From assembly GCF_001306115.1 (NCBI RefSeq), contig NZ_LGCL01000040.1:1-64000 (forward strand): 64,000 bases of DNA, read 5' to 3'. Within the stretch, counting starts at the first letter, position 1, and every line of letters starts with the position of its first letter. Positions 54,617 through 63,179 of this stretch are shown one piece after another. Position numbers and translations under genes: made by a program. This DNA is from Ornatilinea apprima (GTDB taxonomy: Bacteria; Chloroflexota; Anaerolineae; Anaerolineales; Anaerolineaceae). Below the pieces are notes generated by a model. The model did no database searches. It saw only the letters and a list, made by a program, of their open reading frames with translations, and was not told the DNA's origin.

Positions 54617-55264
54617 GTGAGCGACTCGATCCAATTCACACGCAACTATCAGGATAAAAGCACCAACCAGGGATTTCAATTTGAATTTTTCTGCGATCGC
54701 TGCGGAAATGGTTACCGCACGCGCTTCCGCCCGTTCGCGGCGGGGATGGTGTCTGACGCGTTGGATACCGCCAGCGGCCTGTTGGGCGGTCTCTTCAGCC
54801 GCGCGGCTAATGTGGGAAACAGCGTCAGCTCGTCCGCTTATGAAAGGGCGCATGACGCAGCCTTCCAAGAGGCAGCGCAAGAGCTGAAACCGCAATTTGT
54901 GCAGTGCCCGCGCTGTTCTTCGTGGGTGTGTAAAGACCGCTGCTGGAATGAAAAACGCGGTTTGTGCAAAGACTGCAGCCCCGATTTGGGCGTGGAGATG
55001 AGCGCGGCGCAAAGCTCGCGGTCAGTGGAAGAAGTGTGGGCACACGCTAAGATGGCCGAAGAGGACAAGAAACTGGCCGAGGGCAACTGGCGCGAGACAA
55101 TCCGCGCTTCCTGCCCAGAATGCGGCGCGCCGCAAGCTGTCAATGCCAAATTCTGCCCGGAATGCGGCGCTAAGCTAAAAGCAAACGCGCACTGCCCGGA
55201 ATGCGGCGCGAAACTGCAGCCGGGCGCGAAGTTCTGCACAGAGTGTGGAAAGAAAGTAGATTAA
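54617..55264 (+). CDS. Zinc-ribbon protein
   Basis: A 215-residue soluble protein starting at GTG 54617, with AAGGAG 10-12 nt upstream. An N-terminal CxxC ribbon (FFCDRCGNGYRTR) and a middle pair (CPRCSSWVCKDRCW...CKDC) bind zinc. The C-terminus has three CPECG repeats plus CTECGKK, the double zinc ribbon common in membrane-associated or chaperone-like proteins. A Gly/Ala-rich stretch (AAGMVSDALDTASGLLGGLFSRAANVG) lies between. Function unknown. The stop overlaps the convergent phosphatase gene by two bases. Confidence 0.8.
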   Translation: MSDSIQFTRNYQDKSTNQGFQFEFFCDRCGNGYRTRFRPFAAGMVSDALDTASGLLGGLFSRAANVGNSVSSSAYERAHDAAFQEAAQELKPQFVQCPRCSSWVCKDRCWNEKRGLCKDCSPDLGVEMSAAQSSRSVEEVWAHAKMAEEDKKLAEGNWRETIRASCPECGAPQAVNAKFCPECGAKLKANAHCPECGAKLQPGAKFCTECGKKVD

Positions 55265-55752
55265 GGTTTGCGCTGCTGGCTGACCATTTGAAGAATGACG
55301 GGCAGACCCTGATGGAGGGTCTGTTCGATTTCATTGGCTGTTTGGCGAAAGACTTCGATCGGTTGTCCCACCGGGTCGGCGATCGGGGTCTTTTGATTCA
55401 CGAGTTCTTTCAGCATCAATACACGCTCGCGGGTTTCGGGGAACTCCACACGGATGGCTTCTTTATGCCCAGATTCCATGGTAAGAATGAGATCAAATTC
55501 GGACAGATCCACGTCTTCGATAGATTGTGAAGTGTGATTTGAAATGTCGATGCCGCGCTCGGCCATCACCTGAACACTGAAAGGAGCCGCCAGCAGACCG
55601 GGACGCGTCCAGGTGCCGGCGGATTCGATCCGCCAGAAGTACCCACCTTCAACCTGGCGCGCTACAAGGGCTTTGAGCAGGCCTTCCGCGATGGGCGAGC
55701 GGCAGATATTGGCCGTACAGACCAGCAGAACTGCGGGGGGGTGATTTTCCAT
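55261..55752 (-). CDS. Low-molecular-weight protein-tyrosine phosphatase
   Basis: A 163-residue phosphatase. The P-loop VCTANICRSPIAEGLL holds the nucleophilic Cys and the Arg of CX5R. The general-acid Asp lies in IADPVGQP. Such enzymes often control capsule tyrosine kinases or arsenate reduction. CTANICRSP fits the capsule-associated Wzb class, not ArsC. A Wzz-type gene starts 8 kb away, which supports this only weakly. It is monocistronic, facing the zinc-ribbon gene. Confidence 0.92.
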   Translation of the reverse strand: MENHPPAVLLVCTANICRSPIAEGLLKALVARQVEGGYFWRIESAGTWTRPGLLAAPFSVQVMAERGIDISNHTSQSIEDVDLSEFDLILTMESGHKEAIRVEFPETRERVLMLKELVNQKTPIADPVGQPIEVFRQTANEIEQTLHQGLPVILQMVSQQRKP

Positions 55753-55788
55753 CAGGTAGATTATAGCGGATTCAAGTAGGAAATGGAA

Positions 55789-55817
55789 AACCAGGCGGGG
55801 GGAATCGCCGCCTGGTT
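55789..55817. terminator. Terminator of the glycerolipid operon
   Basis: AACCAGGCGG (55789-55798) pairs perfectly with CCGCCTGGTT (55808-55817) around a 9-nt loop. On the minus strand it is followed by TTTTCCATTTCC, so it ends the fadR-glpD-AGPS-FGGY operon, 15 bp beyond the last stop. Confidence 0.8.
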
Positions 55818-55831
55818 GTTAACTGTGCGTC

Positions 55832-57388
55832 TTATGACTGGTGGTTGGTTATGGTGTGAATGGACTGGTAAAGCGGGTAAAGGCGGCTGTACATCTTCAG
55901 ATACACCGATTTGTATAGATCATCATACACCGCGTGAGTTTTGGGGCTGGGCTCAAAGGTCTTCCCGGTGCGCGTCATTTCCTTGACCGCCGTTTCGAAA
56001 TTGGGGTGAATGCCGCTGCCCACAGCCGCGTCAATGGCCGCGCCCAGGCCGGACGCTTCGTAGGTGTGAGGCCGGGCGGCAGGCAGGTTGAAAATGTCAG
56101 CGGTGAGCTGCATGGCCGCGTCGCTCTGGCTGCCCCCGCCGGAGACGCGCAGCTCGGTGATGGGCACGCCGCTGCGTCTGGTGGTGCGCTCGCTGCCCTC
56201 TCGCAGCGCGTAGGCCAGGCCTTCCAAAATGGCGCGGTAGAGATGGGCGCGGGTGTGCACGTCGCTAAAGCCGATGATGGCTCCGCGCGCTTCGGGGCCT
56301 GGGTACTTCAGGCCGGGCGACCAGAAAGGCTGCAAAACCAGGCCGTTCGAGCCGGGGGCTACCGAATTGACTAACCCGTCGAATAGGTCTTCGGGCTGCA
56401 CGCCGCGCTCTTCTGAGAGAATGCGCTCGACCAATCCAAATTCCTGCTTAAACCATTTGACCATCCAATACCCCCGGTAGATTTGAATCTCCAGGCTGTA
56501 ATAACCAGGCACGGCGGCAGGGTAGGGTGGAATAAGCGGGATGACCTCAATATAGCGTTTGTGGGTGGTGTTAATGGTAGCAGTGGTGCCGAAACTCAGG
56601 CTGGCAATCGAGGGATCCAGGCAGCCAGAGCCGATCACTTCACAGGCTTTGTCGGCGGCCGCGGCGATGAGCGGCGTACCGGCCGGGATACCGGTGGCTT
56701 GTGCCGCCGCCTGGCTGATCTCTCCCAGCGGGCTGGCAACGGGGATCAGGCGCGGCAGGTATTCCTGGGGCACGGGCACGGCTTCCCATTTCCAATCGTA
56801 CCAGCGCGCCCATTGCTGGCGTTTGTAATCAAAGGGCAAGTAACTTACCTGGCTGCCGACCGAATCGACAAATTCACCGACCAGTTTGTAGGTGAGATAC
56901 CCGGACAGCAACAGATATTTATGCGTTTTCTTCCAAATTTCAGGTTCATGGGTGCGCAGCCAGTTCGCCTCCGCTTCGGCTTGCAGATATTTCACCGTTT
57001 CTGTCGCCCCGGCTAACCAGAACCCCAGGCCCCATAAACCGCCCACCGGCTTTAGCCCTTCTGTGCGGCGCTGGTCGAGCCAGACGATGGCCGGACGCAG
57101 GGGATTGCCCTGTTCGTCAACGTTGACCAGTGTGGAGCGCTGGGTGGTCAGCGAAACGGCTGCGATGGATTCTTTATCCACGCCGGGTTCGTTCCATAAG
57201 CCCTGGCATGCTTCGCATAAGGCGCGCCAGAAAAGATCCGGGTCCTGTTCCGCCAGGCCGGGGGCTTTGGAGTAATACGGCTCAATGGGAATCTGTGATT
57301 TGGCAATCAGGTTTCCGGCCGGGTCGAACAAAATGGCTCTTACGCTTTGGGTTCCGTTATCAATCGCCAGCAAATTTTCTGCTGCCAT
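55832..57388 (-). CDS. FGGY-family carbohydrate kinase
   Basis: A 518-residue kinase from ATG 57388 with AAGGAG 5 nt upstream. The N-terminal phosphate loop [15 protein letters not shown], the middle [31 protein letters not shown] and the C-terminal ATP site [21 protein letters not shown] are typical. The family covers glycerol kinase, xylulokinase and others. By context (downstream of glpD and an ether-lipid-type synthase) glycerol or dihydroxyacetone is a plausible substrate, but the sequence is not a classical GlpK. Confidence 0.85.
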   Translation of the reverse strand: MAAENLLAIDNGTQSVRAILFDPAGNLIAKSQIPIEPYYSKAPGLAEQDPDLFWRALCEACQGLWNEPGVDKESIAAVSLTTQRSTLVNVDEQGNPLRPAIVWLDQRRTEGLKPVGGLWGLGFWLAGATETVKYLQAEAEANWLRTHEPEIWKKTHKYLLLSGYLTYKLVGEFVDSVGSQVSYLPFDYKRQQWARWYDWKWEAVPVPQEYLPRLIPVASPLGEISQAAAQATGIPAGTPLIAAAADKACEVIGSGCLDPSIASLSFGTTATINTTHKRYIEVIPLIPPYPAAVPGYYSLEIQIYRGYWMVKWFKQEFGLVERILSEERGVQPEDLFDGLVNSVAPGSNGLVLQPFWSPGLKYPGPEARGAIIGFSDVHTRAHLYRAILEGLAYALREGSERTTRRSGVPITELRVSGGGSQSDAAMQLTADIFNLPAARPHTYEASGLGAAIDAAVGSGIHPNFETAVKEMTRTGKTFEPSPKTHAVYDDLYKSVYLKMYSRLYPLYQSIHTITNHQS

Positions 57389-57452
57389 CCTCACTCCTTG
57401 TTTAGCGGCGTAGTAACCATTTTAATCCCAATGAGTAAATTACGGGTTCGAT

Positions 57453-59189
57453 TCAACGCATTCCCCAGCGTTTGGCTTTCTGTTCTTCCGATAAATCCAG
57501 GCCCAGGGTGCCGCCCGGGTTGAGTATGTAGTCGGGATCAAAATGATTTTTCAGGCAGCGGATGACATCCATACAGGCGGTGCCAATCTGGGCTTCGAGC
57601 CAGGGCGAAGTCTGTTTGCCCACACCGTGGTGGTGGCTCATCGCAGCCCCATTTTGTTGGATGGCTTCGAGGATGGCATATTGCAGGTTCAAATATTCAT
57701 TAATCGCTTCGATGCGGGCGATGAAGATGAAGTACAGGTTGGCTCCCTGAGGATACATGTGCGAAATGTGGGTCATGCAAATCGTATTCGGACGCTGCTT
57801 GACTACATCGCGCACTTTTTGATGCACCTGTTTTAGCTGCGACCAGGTAACACTGCATTCCAGGGTATCGATCAAAATTCCAAAATCTTGCAAGTCTTCG
57901 CGCAGATAGGGATCGCGGAAGCGGCTTTTTTCCCAGGCCTGGGTAACATGGAATGGCGTGAGGGTGAACGCCCCGAAGCGCTTGCAGACGGCGTGGATTT
58001 TCTTTTGGAGCGTTCTGGTAAATTCAGCGCTGCCGTCCACAGTGCCCAATAAGAGGCATTTTTGCATGGGCTGGTAACCAAAAGCTTTCAGCAGCGTATC
58101 GGCGGGGGTGCCCTCCACGCCGTACAGGCGCATGGCTACATCTGTTTCTTCTGGATCGGAGAGGCGAAAGACAGACGGATAGCCGGTCTCTGACTGCATG
58201 ATCTCTCTCACCGCGCAGACGGCGTCATCCCAGTTTTTGAACATATAGCTGTACCGCCGGGTGTTCTTGGGCATGTGGCGGAATACGCGCAGGGTTACTT
58301 CGGTCAGGATGCCAAATGTGCCCTCACTGCCCATCATCACCTGGTCAAAGTCGGGGCCGGTGGCTTCACGGGCGTAGTAGGGCGTTTTCAAAATACCGCG
58401 CGGGGTGTTATATTCCTGCGAAACAACCATGTCCTCGATTTTGCCGTAATACGTAGAGTTCTGGCCGGCACCACGGGTGACGACCCAGCCGCCCACGCTG
58501 GAGTATTCAAAGGATTGGGGGAAATGCCCGCAGGTGTAGCCCCGCTGCGCGTTGAACCGCTGCGGCGCTTCATTCAGTATTTTTTCCAGCATGGGGCCCG
58601 ACATACCAGCCTCAACGGTAATGGTCTGGTCGACTTCGTTGAAGGCGATCACGTTGTTGTAGTGTACGCTCAGGTCAATGGAGACCCCGCCATTAACCGC
58701 CTCCATCCCGCGAGTGACGGTGGATCCGCCGCCAAAAATGTAGAGAGGAATGCGCTCGCGCAGGCAGAAGGCCAAAATTTGCTGAATCTCCTGCTTGTTG
58801 CGCGGGGCCAGCACCACGTCTGCCAGGTTTTCAACGATCTTGTCCCGCAGGCGCAGCGCGTCTAACATGCCCTTGCCGTAGCTGGCGCGGATGCGCGTGT
58901 ACGTGTCCGTTTTCAGGTTTTCACGCCCTACGATGCGCTCCAGTTCCTGCACCAGTTCCGGGCGCATGTGAATGGGAAAATCAATGTCCACGTCTTGCAG
59001 CCCAAGGTCTTTGGGCTGGGTAAAATCGGCGTCGCTGAGATGAAAAACCTGCTTCATCAGCCGATACAGGCCGTGATTGGGATGTTTGAAACCCTGTGGA
59101 TCGCCCCATTTGAACAGGGAGCGATAAGATCGCTTCGGCGTTTCGCCTTCAAACCAGGCCGGGGTGAACGTTTTCTCTTTACCAGACAT
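57453..59189 (-). CDS. Alkylglycerone-phosphate-synthase-like FAD oxidase
   Basis: A 578-residue flavoprotein of the VAO/FAD_binding_4 fold, with AGGAG 7 nt before ATG 59189. FAD loop: VVLAPRNKQEIQQILAFC, PLYIFGGGSTVTRGM. Mid-protein GHFPQSFEYSSVGGWVVTRGAGQNSTYYGKIEDMV, then TQAWEKSRFRDPYLREDL, GILIDTLECSVTWSQL, MTHISHMYPQGANLYF and SHHHGVGK correspond to conserved blocks of alkyl-DHAP synthase, which swaps the acyl chain of acyl-DHAP for a fatty alcohol and makes the ether bond. D-lactate dehydrogenase-like oxidases share the fold but not the SHHHGVGK and SHxY pair. It starts 22 bp after glpD in the same operon. Ether-lipid synthesis is inferred, not shown. Confidence 0.82.
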   Translation of the reverse strand: MSGKEKTFTPAWFEGETPKRSYRSLFKWGDPQGFKHPNHGLYRLMKQVFHLSDADFTQPKDLGLQDVDIDFPIHMRPELVQELERIVGRENLKTDTYTRIRASYGKGMLDALRLRDKIVENLADVVLAPRNKQEIQQILAFCLRERIPLYIFGGGSTVTRGMEAVNGGVSIDLSVHYNNVIAFNEVDQTITVEAGMSGPMLEKILNEAPQRFNAQRGYTCGHFPQSFEYSSVGGWVVTRGAGQNSTYYGKIEDMVVSQEYNTPRGILKTPYYAREATGPDFDQVMMGSEGTFGILTEVTLRVFRHMPKNTRRYSYMFKNWDDAVCAVREIMQSETGYPSVFRLSDPEETDVAMRLYGVEGTPADTLLKAFGYQPMQKCLLLGTVDGSAEFTRTLQKKIHAVCKRFGAFTLTPFHVTQAWEKSRFRDPYLREDLQDFGILIDTLECSVTWSQLKQVHQKVRDVVKQRPNTICMTHISHMYPQGANLYFIFIARIEAINEYLNLQYAILEAIQQNGAAMSHHHGVGKQTSPWLEAQIGTACMDVIRCLKNHFDPDYILNPGGTLGLDLSEEQKAKRWGMR

Positions 59190-59211
59190 TGCAGTTCTCC
59201 TGTGAATGGGA

Positions 59212-60804
59212 TTATCCCAAAGGGTGAGGGCTGTAACTGCGCTCCCAGATGGCGCGATAGGCGTTGACTTCACTTTGCCATCGCGCTTCATTCCATTCCA
59301 GTTCAGGCTGGATGATCTTCTTGATCGTATCCATCATATCCAGCGCGCCGTTGGGCAGGAGCATTCCAATGCGGACGCGGCGCAGCAGCAGGTCATCCAG
59401 ATGGATAATCCCATCAGAGCGGGCCGCCCAGCGCAGCTCTGCCCAGCGATTGGGCAAAAGGCCAATATGATCCAATTCTCCGGGTTGGGCGCAGACGCAA
59501 ATTTCCAGGGTCTCAAAGCCATATCTGCCCGCAAGGTAAGCCCACGATTCAATATCAAGCCCGCAATCAACGGAGTCGGGGATTTCGCCAATCAACCGCT
59601 TGCGAGTGGGGAAGGGTTTCGCGTTGGGCAGGAAGGGCCGGGCGTGGTTGAGCACTTCGGCGGCCATGATGCGGAAGGTGGTGTATTTTCCGCCTGCGAT
59701 GGTCAACAATCCTTCCTCTTCCCAGACGGCATGCCCGCGGCTCTCGTCCGAGGGGTTGGCTTTGCCGGTGCTGATGATGGGGCGCAGCCCGGCAAAAGAG
59801 GAGATCATGTCATCTGCGGATATCTCGAGGCCGGGGAAGGTGGTGTGCAGGGCTTCGATGATATATTCTATTTCCTCGGGACTGGCGCAGGGTTCGTCCT
59901 GGCTCTTTTCCAGATAGGCGGGATGATCCAGGTCGGTGGTGCCAATCAGGGTGGTTCCTTCCCAGGGGATGGCGAACATGGCGCGATTGTCTTTGGGGTG
60001 GGCCAGGGTGATGGCATAAGAAAGAGGAAATTTGGAAAACGGAAAGATCAGATGGCTACCCCGCGCTTTGCGTAAATGAGGCGGTTTCTGGATAAAGGAG
60101 CGAATATCGTCACTCCAGGGACCGGCGGCGTTGATCACTACTTTTGCCCGGGCGGAGATCTCTCTTCCTTTGGGCTCAGAACGGTCTTTGATCGTTACGC
60201 CGCACACACGCCCGTCACGCGTGCGCAACAGGCCGGTCACTTTGGCGTAATTCAGAGCAAAACCGCCATCCTCAACAGCCTCTTTCAGAATGCGCACCAC
60301 CATGCGGGCGTCATCCATTTGGGCGTCGCCGTAGCGGTAAGCGCCAGACAGGCGGTTGGCGTTCAAAAAGGGAACTTGCTCCAGTACGGCCAGTGCGTCG
60401 AGATGCTCGTGATCCCACTTGTGGCCGTATAAATCGTAAAGAGTTACGCCGAGCAAAAGCTGCCAGCGGGGCGTTTTGCTGGATTTATAGTCGGGCAAGA
60501 TGAAGTTGAGCGGGGTAACCAGGTTTTGGGCTTCTTTTAAGAGCCATTCGCGTTCTCTCACTGACTCTCGGGTAACATCATACTGCTTGTTGCGCAGGTA
60601 ACGAAAGCCGCCGTGGATCAGTTTTGAGGAGCGGCTGGAGGTGCCGAAAGAAAAATCATTGGCCTCCAGCAGCAGAGATTTGTAACCGGCGTTGACAGCT
60701 TCGCGCAGAACACCTGCCCCGGTGATCCCCCCGCCGATGATAATCACATCCCATTCCTGATCGATGATGCCCCAAATGGAATCGCGCCATCCCGTAGTCC
60801 ACAT
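59212..60804 (-). CDS. glpD: FAD-dependent glycerol-3-phosphate dehydrogenase
   Basis: A 530-residue membrane-associated enzyme that oxidises glycerol 3-phosphate to DHAP. The FAD-binding N-terminus is WDVIIIGGGITGAGVLREAVNAGYKSLLLEANDFSFGTSSRSSKLIHGGFRYL. The active site has TTLIGTTDLDHP, and GGKYTTFRIMAAEVL follows. The C-terminal helical domain (after 390) contains WAELRWAARSDGIIHLDDLLLRRVRIG. AGGAGG lies before ATG 60804. DHAP is the substrate class used by the downstream synthase, so the gene order matches a pathway. Confidence 0.95.
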   Translation of the reverse strand: MWTTGWRDSIWGIIDQEWDVIIIGGGITGAGVLREAVNAGYKSLLLEANDFSFGTSSRSSKLIHGGFRYLRNKQYDVTRESVREREWLLKEAQNLVTPLNFILPDYKSSKTPRWQLLLGVTLYDLYGHKWDHEHLDALAVLEQVPFLNANRLSGAYRYGDAQMDDARMVVRILKEAVEDGGFALNYAKVTGLLRTRDGRVCGVTIKDRSEPKGREISARAKVVINAAGPWSDDIRSFIQKPPHLRKARGSHLIFPFSKFPLSYAITLAHPKDNRAMFAIPWEGTTLIGTTDLDHPAYLEKSQDEPCASPEEIEYIIEALHTTFPGLEISADDMISSFAGLRPIISTGKANPSDESRGHAVWEEEGLLTIAGGKYTTFRIMAAEVLNHARPFLPNAKPFPTRKRLIGEIPDSVDCGLDIESWAYLAGRYGFETLEICVCAQPGELDHIGLLPNRWAELRWAARSDGIIHLDDLLLRRVRIGMLLPNGALDMMDTIKKIIQPELEWNEARWQSEVNAYRAIWERSYSPHPLG

Positions 60805-60841
60805 TTCGACCTCCTAAAAAAAAGTGCAATGAACAAAAAAA

Positions 60842-61549
60842 TTAAGAATTACTTGCTGCCCTTTCCGTATCCAGCCAGAATCTCAGGCTTTGTTCCATTA
60901 CCTGGCGGGTCAGGGTTTCGGCTTCTTGTGGCAGCTGGCTGCGGGCGCAAGCCAATAACTGCGTGTAAAAATTCCTGGAGACCGCGCATGCTTCTGGATT
61001 TGAAAAGTAAACCTCTCCCACCAGTGCGTACAGGTCTTTGAATCCGTTGAGAATCAGGGTGAAGACCGGGTTGCCAGAAAAACGGGTGCATTGAAAGTGA
61101 AGCTGCCAATCGGCGCGCGTGAAGGACGGGGCATCCTGAATCGTCACTAATATTTCCGTCAGCAGGCTTTCAACCTGAACCGGTTCGCGTTCGATGGCAA
61201 GGCGGATATAGGTAGGCGCAAGTAAAATTCGCACCTGCAACAAGTCGCGGACGAAGTGTTGGGGCAGGTGTTCGGAGTGCCCGGCAACCGCCGCCAGCAC
61301 ACTCAGGTTGCCTTCCTGCCAGTAGTCGCGCACGCGGGTTGGTTTTCCGTGCCGGATTTCCAGCCAGCCATCCCGGCTCAGACGCTGCAGAGCCTCGCGC
61401 AAGGTGGGGCGGGTGGTGCCCAATTGAACGGCCAGCACTCTCTCAGAAGGCAGGTTGGAATTGATGGGAAAAACATCATCCAGAATGGCTTGGATAAGAC
61501 GGGCTTCGGTCAGCTCAGCCGGTTTTTGAGGAGGTTGCCACTGCTGCAT
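60842..61549 (-). CDS. fadR: FadR-type GntR-family regulator
   Basis: A 235-residue regulator from ATG 61549 (AGGAGA upstream). The N-terminal winged helix NLPSERVLAVQLGTTRPTLREALQRLSRDGWLEIRHGKPTRVRDYWQ is unusually close to E. coli FadR, including the HGKPT turn. The acyl-CoA-binding domain keeps LLQVRILLAPTYIRLA and the GNPVFTLILNGFKDLYALVGEVYFSNPEA block, which matches the FadR effector domain. So acyl-CoA sensing is likely. It is the first gene of the fadR-glpD-AGPS-FGGY operon, and a FadR-like box lies 18 bp upstream. Confidence 0.9.
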   Translation of the reverse strand: MQQWQPPQKPAELTEARLIQAILDDVFPINSNLPSERVLAVQLGTTRPTLREALQRLSRDGWLEIRHGKPTRVRDYWQEGNLSVLAAVAGHSEHLPQHFVRDLLQVRILLAPTYIRLAIEREPVQVESLLTEILVTIQDAPSFTRADWQLHFQCTRFSGNPVFTLILNGFKDLYALVGEVYFSNPEACAVSRNFYTQLLACARSQLPQEAETLTRQVMEQSLRFWLDTERAASNS

Positions 61550-61562
61550 ACGGTCTCCTGAT

Positions 61563-61583
61563 TGGTAAGAGGTCATACCAGTT
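61563..61583 (-). promoter_or_regulatory. FadR-like operator
   Basis: On the minus strand AACTGGTATGACCTCTT (61583-61567) matches the E. coli FadR consensus AACTGGTCGGACCTGTT at most positions. Inverted arms TGGTA (61563-61567) and TACCA (61576-61580), 8 bp apart, overlap it. It sits 18 bp before the fadR start, in the right place for autoregulation of the whole operon. Confidence 0.6.
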
Positions 61584-61649
61584 TATTATGATCATAGCAA
61601 ATTTCACCTGCTCTGTCTACTATCCAATTTTCCTGCATTGATCAACCAA

Positions 61650-61658
61650 TGCTATACT
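61650..61658 (+). promoter_or_regulatory. Extended -10 promoter of the phosphoesterase gene
   Basis: TGCTATACT is an extended -10 element 33 bp before ATG 61691. The -35 region (near 61630) is poor. The same extended -10, TGCTATACTG, recurs at 62852. Confidence 0.5.
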
Positions 61659-61690
61659 GGTAGCAGACAGACGCAAACCGGTAGGAGAAA

Positions 61691-62770
61691 ATGCGTACCA
61701 GGGTCCTTCTTCTTTGTTTTGTTCTCATATTACTTATGATGGCTGCCTGTTCGACCACCGGCTTGGTGCAGCAAGGCCAGGGTGGAAAGGGCGGGCTCAA
61801 CGAATTTCGACTGGCCTTTCTGGACACAAAAACGGCTACTCCATTTCTGCCGCAAACCTTCACGCCCACCCCAAGCCTGACGCCCACACCCACTGCTACT
61901 TCAACCCCAACACACACTCCCACCGCTACACCTACGCAAACTCCTACGCCGACCAACACTCCCACGCCAACACCGGTTCCTGTTGTGCTTGCTGGCGCGG
62001 CAGATATTTCGATCTGCGGGCAGGATGGTGATGACCGCACGGCTGAACTGCTGGATCAGATTCCCGGAGCGGTTTTCACCGCTGGTGATAATTCCAATGA
62101 ATATGGGACCATGCGCGAATATCTTGAGTGCTTCGATCCAACCTGGGGGCGGCAAAAAGACCGCATGCACCCCAGCCCGGGCAATCATGATTATTTAACG
62201 GAGCGCGCGGCCGATTATTATGCCTATTTCGGCGCGGCTGCCGGGGAGATTGACAAGGGGTATTACAGTTACGACTTGGGCGATTGGCACATTGTTGCGT
62301 TAAACAGCAACTGCGGTTGGGTTGGCTGCGGGGTCGATTCGGAGCAAGTCGCCTGGCTGGCGGAAGATCTGGCTTTATCCAATAAAAAATGCACCCTGGC
62401 TTACTGGCATCATCCCCGCTGGAGTTCGGGCGTGCACGGCGGATCGCCCTGGCTGGATCCTTTCTGGCAGGTGTTATACCAATACGGGGCGGAAATTGTG
62501 GTTTCCGGCCATGATCACCATTTTGAACGTTTTGCGCCAATGAATCCGCAAGGTCAGATTGATGAGCAAAGGGGAATTCGCCAATTCATTGTGGGAACAG
62601 GGGGGGCATCGCAGCGTGGATTTGGCGACGAGATTGAAGGCAGTGAAGTTCGCCATCGCGGAGATTATGGCGTGATTAAGTTCAATTTGTATCCGAATTA
62701 TTACGAGTGGGAGTTTATTTCAATTGAAAAAGATGGTTTTTCCGATAAAGGCAGGGGAGAATGCCATTGA
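61691..62770 (+). CDS. Exported metallophosphoesterase lipoprotein
   Basis: A 359-residue calcineurin-like phosphoesterase. The signal peptide ends at the lipobox MAAC (Cys20 lipidated), followed by a Thr/Pro-rich linker of roughly 50 residues (TPTPT repeats), common in Chloroflexota surface proteins. The domain (about 95-350) has metal-binding FTAGDNSNEYG, SPGNHDYL, LAYWHHPRW and VSGHDHHFERFAP. It resembles the purple acid phosphatase-like alkaline branch. The first motif is AADISIC, so the usual GD is AD. The substrate is unknown. AGGAG precedes ATG 61691. Confidence 0.88.
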   Translation: MRTRVLLLCFVLILLMMAACSTTGLVQQGQGGKGGLNEFRLAFLDTKTATPFLPQTFTPTPSLTPTPTATSTPTHTPTATPTQTPTPTNTPTPTPVPVVLAGAADISICGQDGDDRTAELLDQIPGAVFTAGDNSNEYGTMREYLECFDPTWGRQKDRMHPSPGNHDYLTERAADYYAYFGAAAGEIDKGYYSYDLGDWHIVALNSNCGWVGCGVDSEQVAWLAEDLALSNKKCTLAYWHHPRWSSGVHGGSPWLDPFWQVLYQYGAEIVVSGHDHHFERFAPMNPQGQIDEQRGIRQFIVGTGGASQRGFGDEIEGSEVRHRGDYGVIKFNLYPNYYEWEFISIEKDGFSDKGRGECH

Positions 62771-62831
62771 ACGTTGAAAAACCACCCTCAGAATGTAAAA
62801 AACATGCAAAATTGAAGATTAAAAGATTTAA

Positions 62832-62860
62832 TTGACGCGGATTTTTCAACGTGCTATACT
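62832..62860 (+). promoter_or_regulatory. Strong housekeeping promoter
   Basis: TTGACG (62832-62837), a 17-bp spacer and TATACT (62855-62860) preceded by TGC, an extended -10. This is the best promoter in the window. Transcription should start near 62867, about 310 nt before the Wzz-type ATG. Confidence 0.85.
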
Positions 62861-62866
62861 GAAATG

Positions 62867-63179
62867 GGATGGTTAGTGTTATATAGACAACTTAAAAAAT
62901 CCTTGAAGTAAATCGTACATTGGAGAAGTGGCCTGCTACAGCGGGGGAAGCCACGATCATCATGTACAATGAAACCAGCGCTCAGGGTGGTTTTATAGCG
63001 ATTTCTTCGGGGATTTTTTGGTTTTAATGAGTTGCTTCGACCGGTTGCAGCCAGTCGAAGCAGTTGACTCGGGGCACGGTCAAGCACCCTCTGTACGCAT
63101 TTAATTATACTAGTGAAACCCTATGCCCCAAACTGAGGTGTCAACCTTTTAAGATTGTTCACAAGAAAAGGGGACAAAA
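62867..63179 (+). ncRNA. Structured leader RNA with attenuator-like hairpin
   Basis: The untranslated stretch contains H1 (GTACAT 62915-62920 with ATGTAC 62962-62967, plus GTGGC 62928-62932 with GCCAC 62950-62954), H2 (AAACCA 62972-62977 with TGGTTT 62988-62993), a UUCG-capped hairpin (ATTTC 63001-63005, GGGAT 63010-63014) followed by a T run at 63014-63019, and H3 (GCTTCGAC 63034-63041 with GTCGAAGC 63054-63061). The UUCG hairpin and U tract look like an early terminator. No Rfam-type family is recognised. It could be a riboregulator or a target of the NusG paralogue. Confidence 0.5.

Noticed and set aside
63106-63111. A second promoter (TATACT) shortly before the Wzz-type gene
   Set aside because: No -35 hexamer at a suitable spacing, and the TTGACT at 63064 is 36 bp away.
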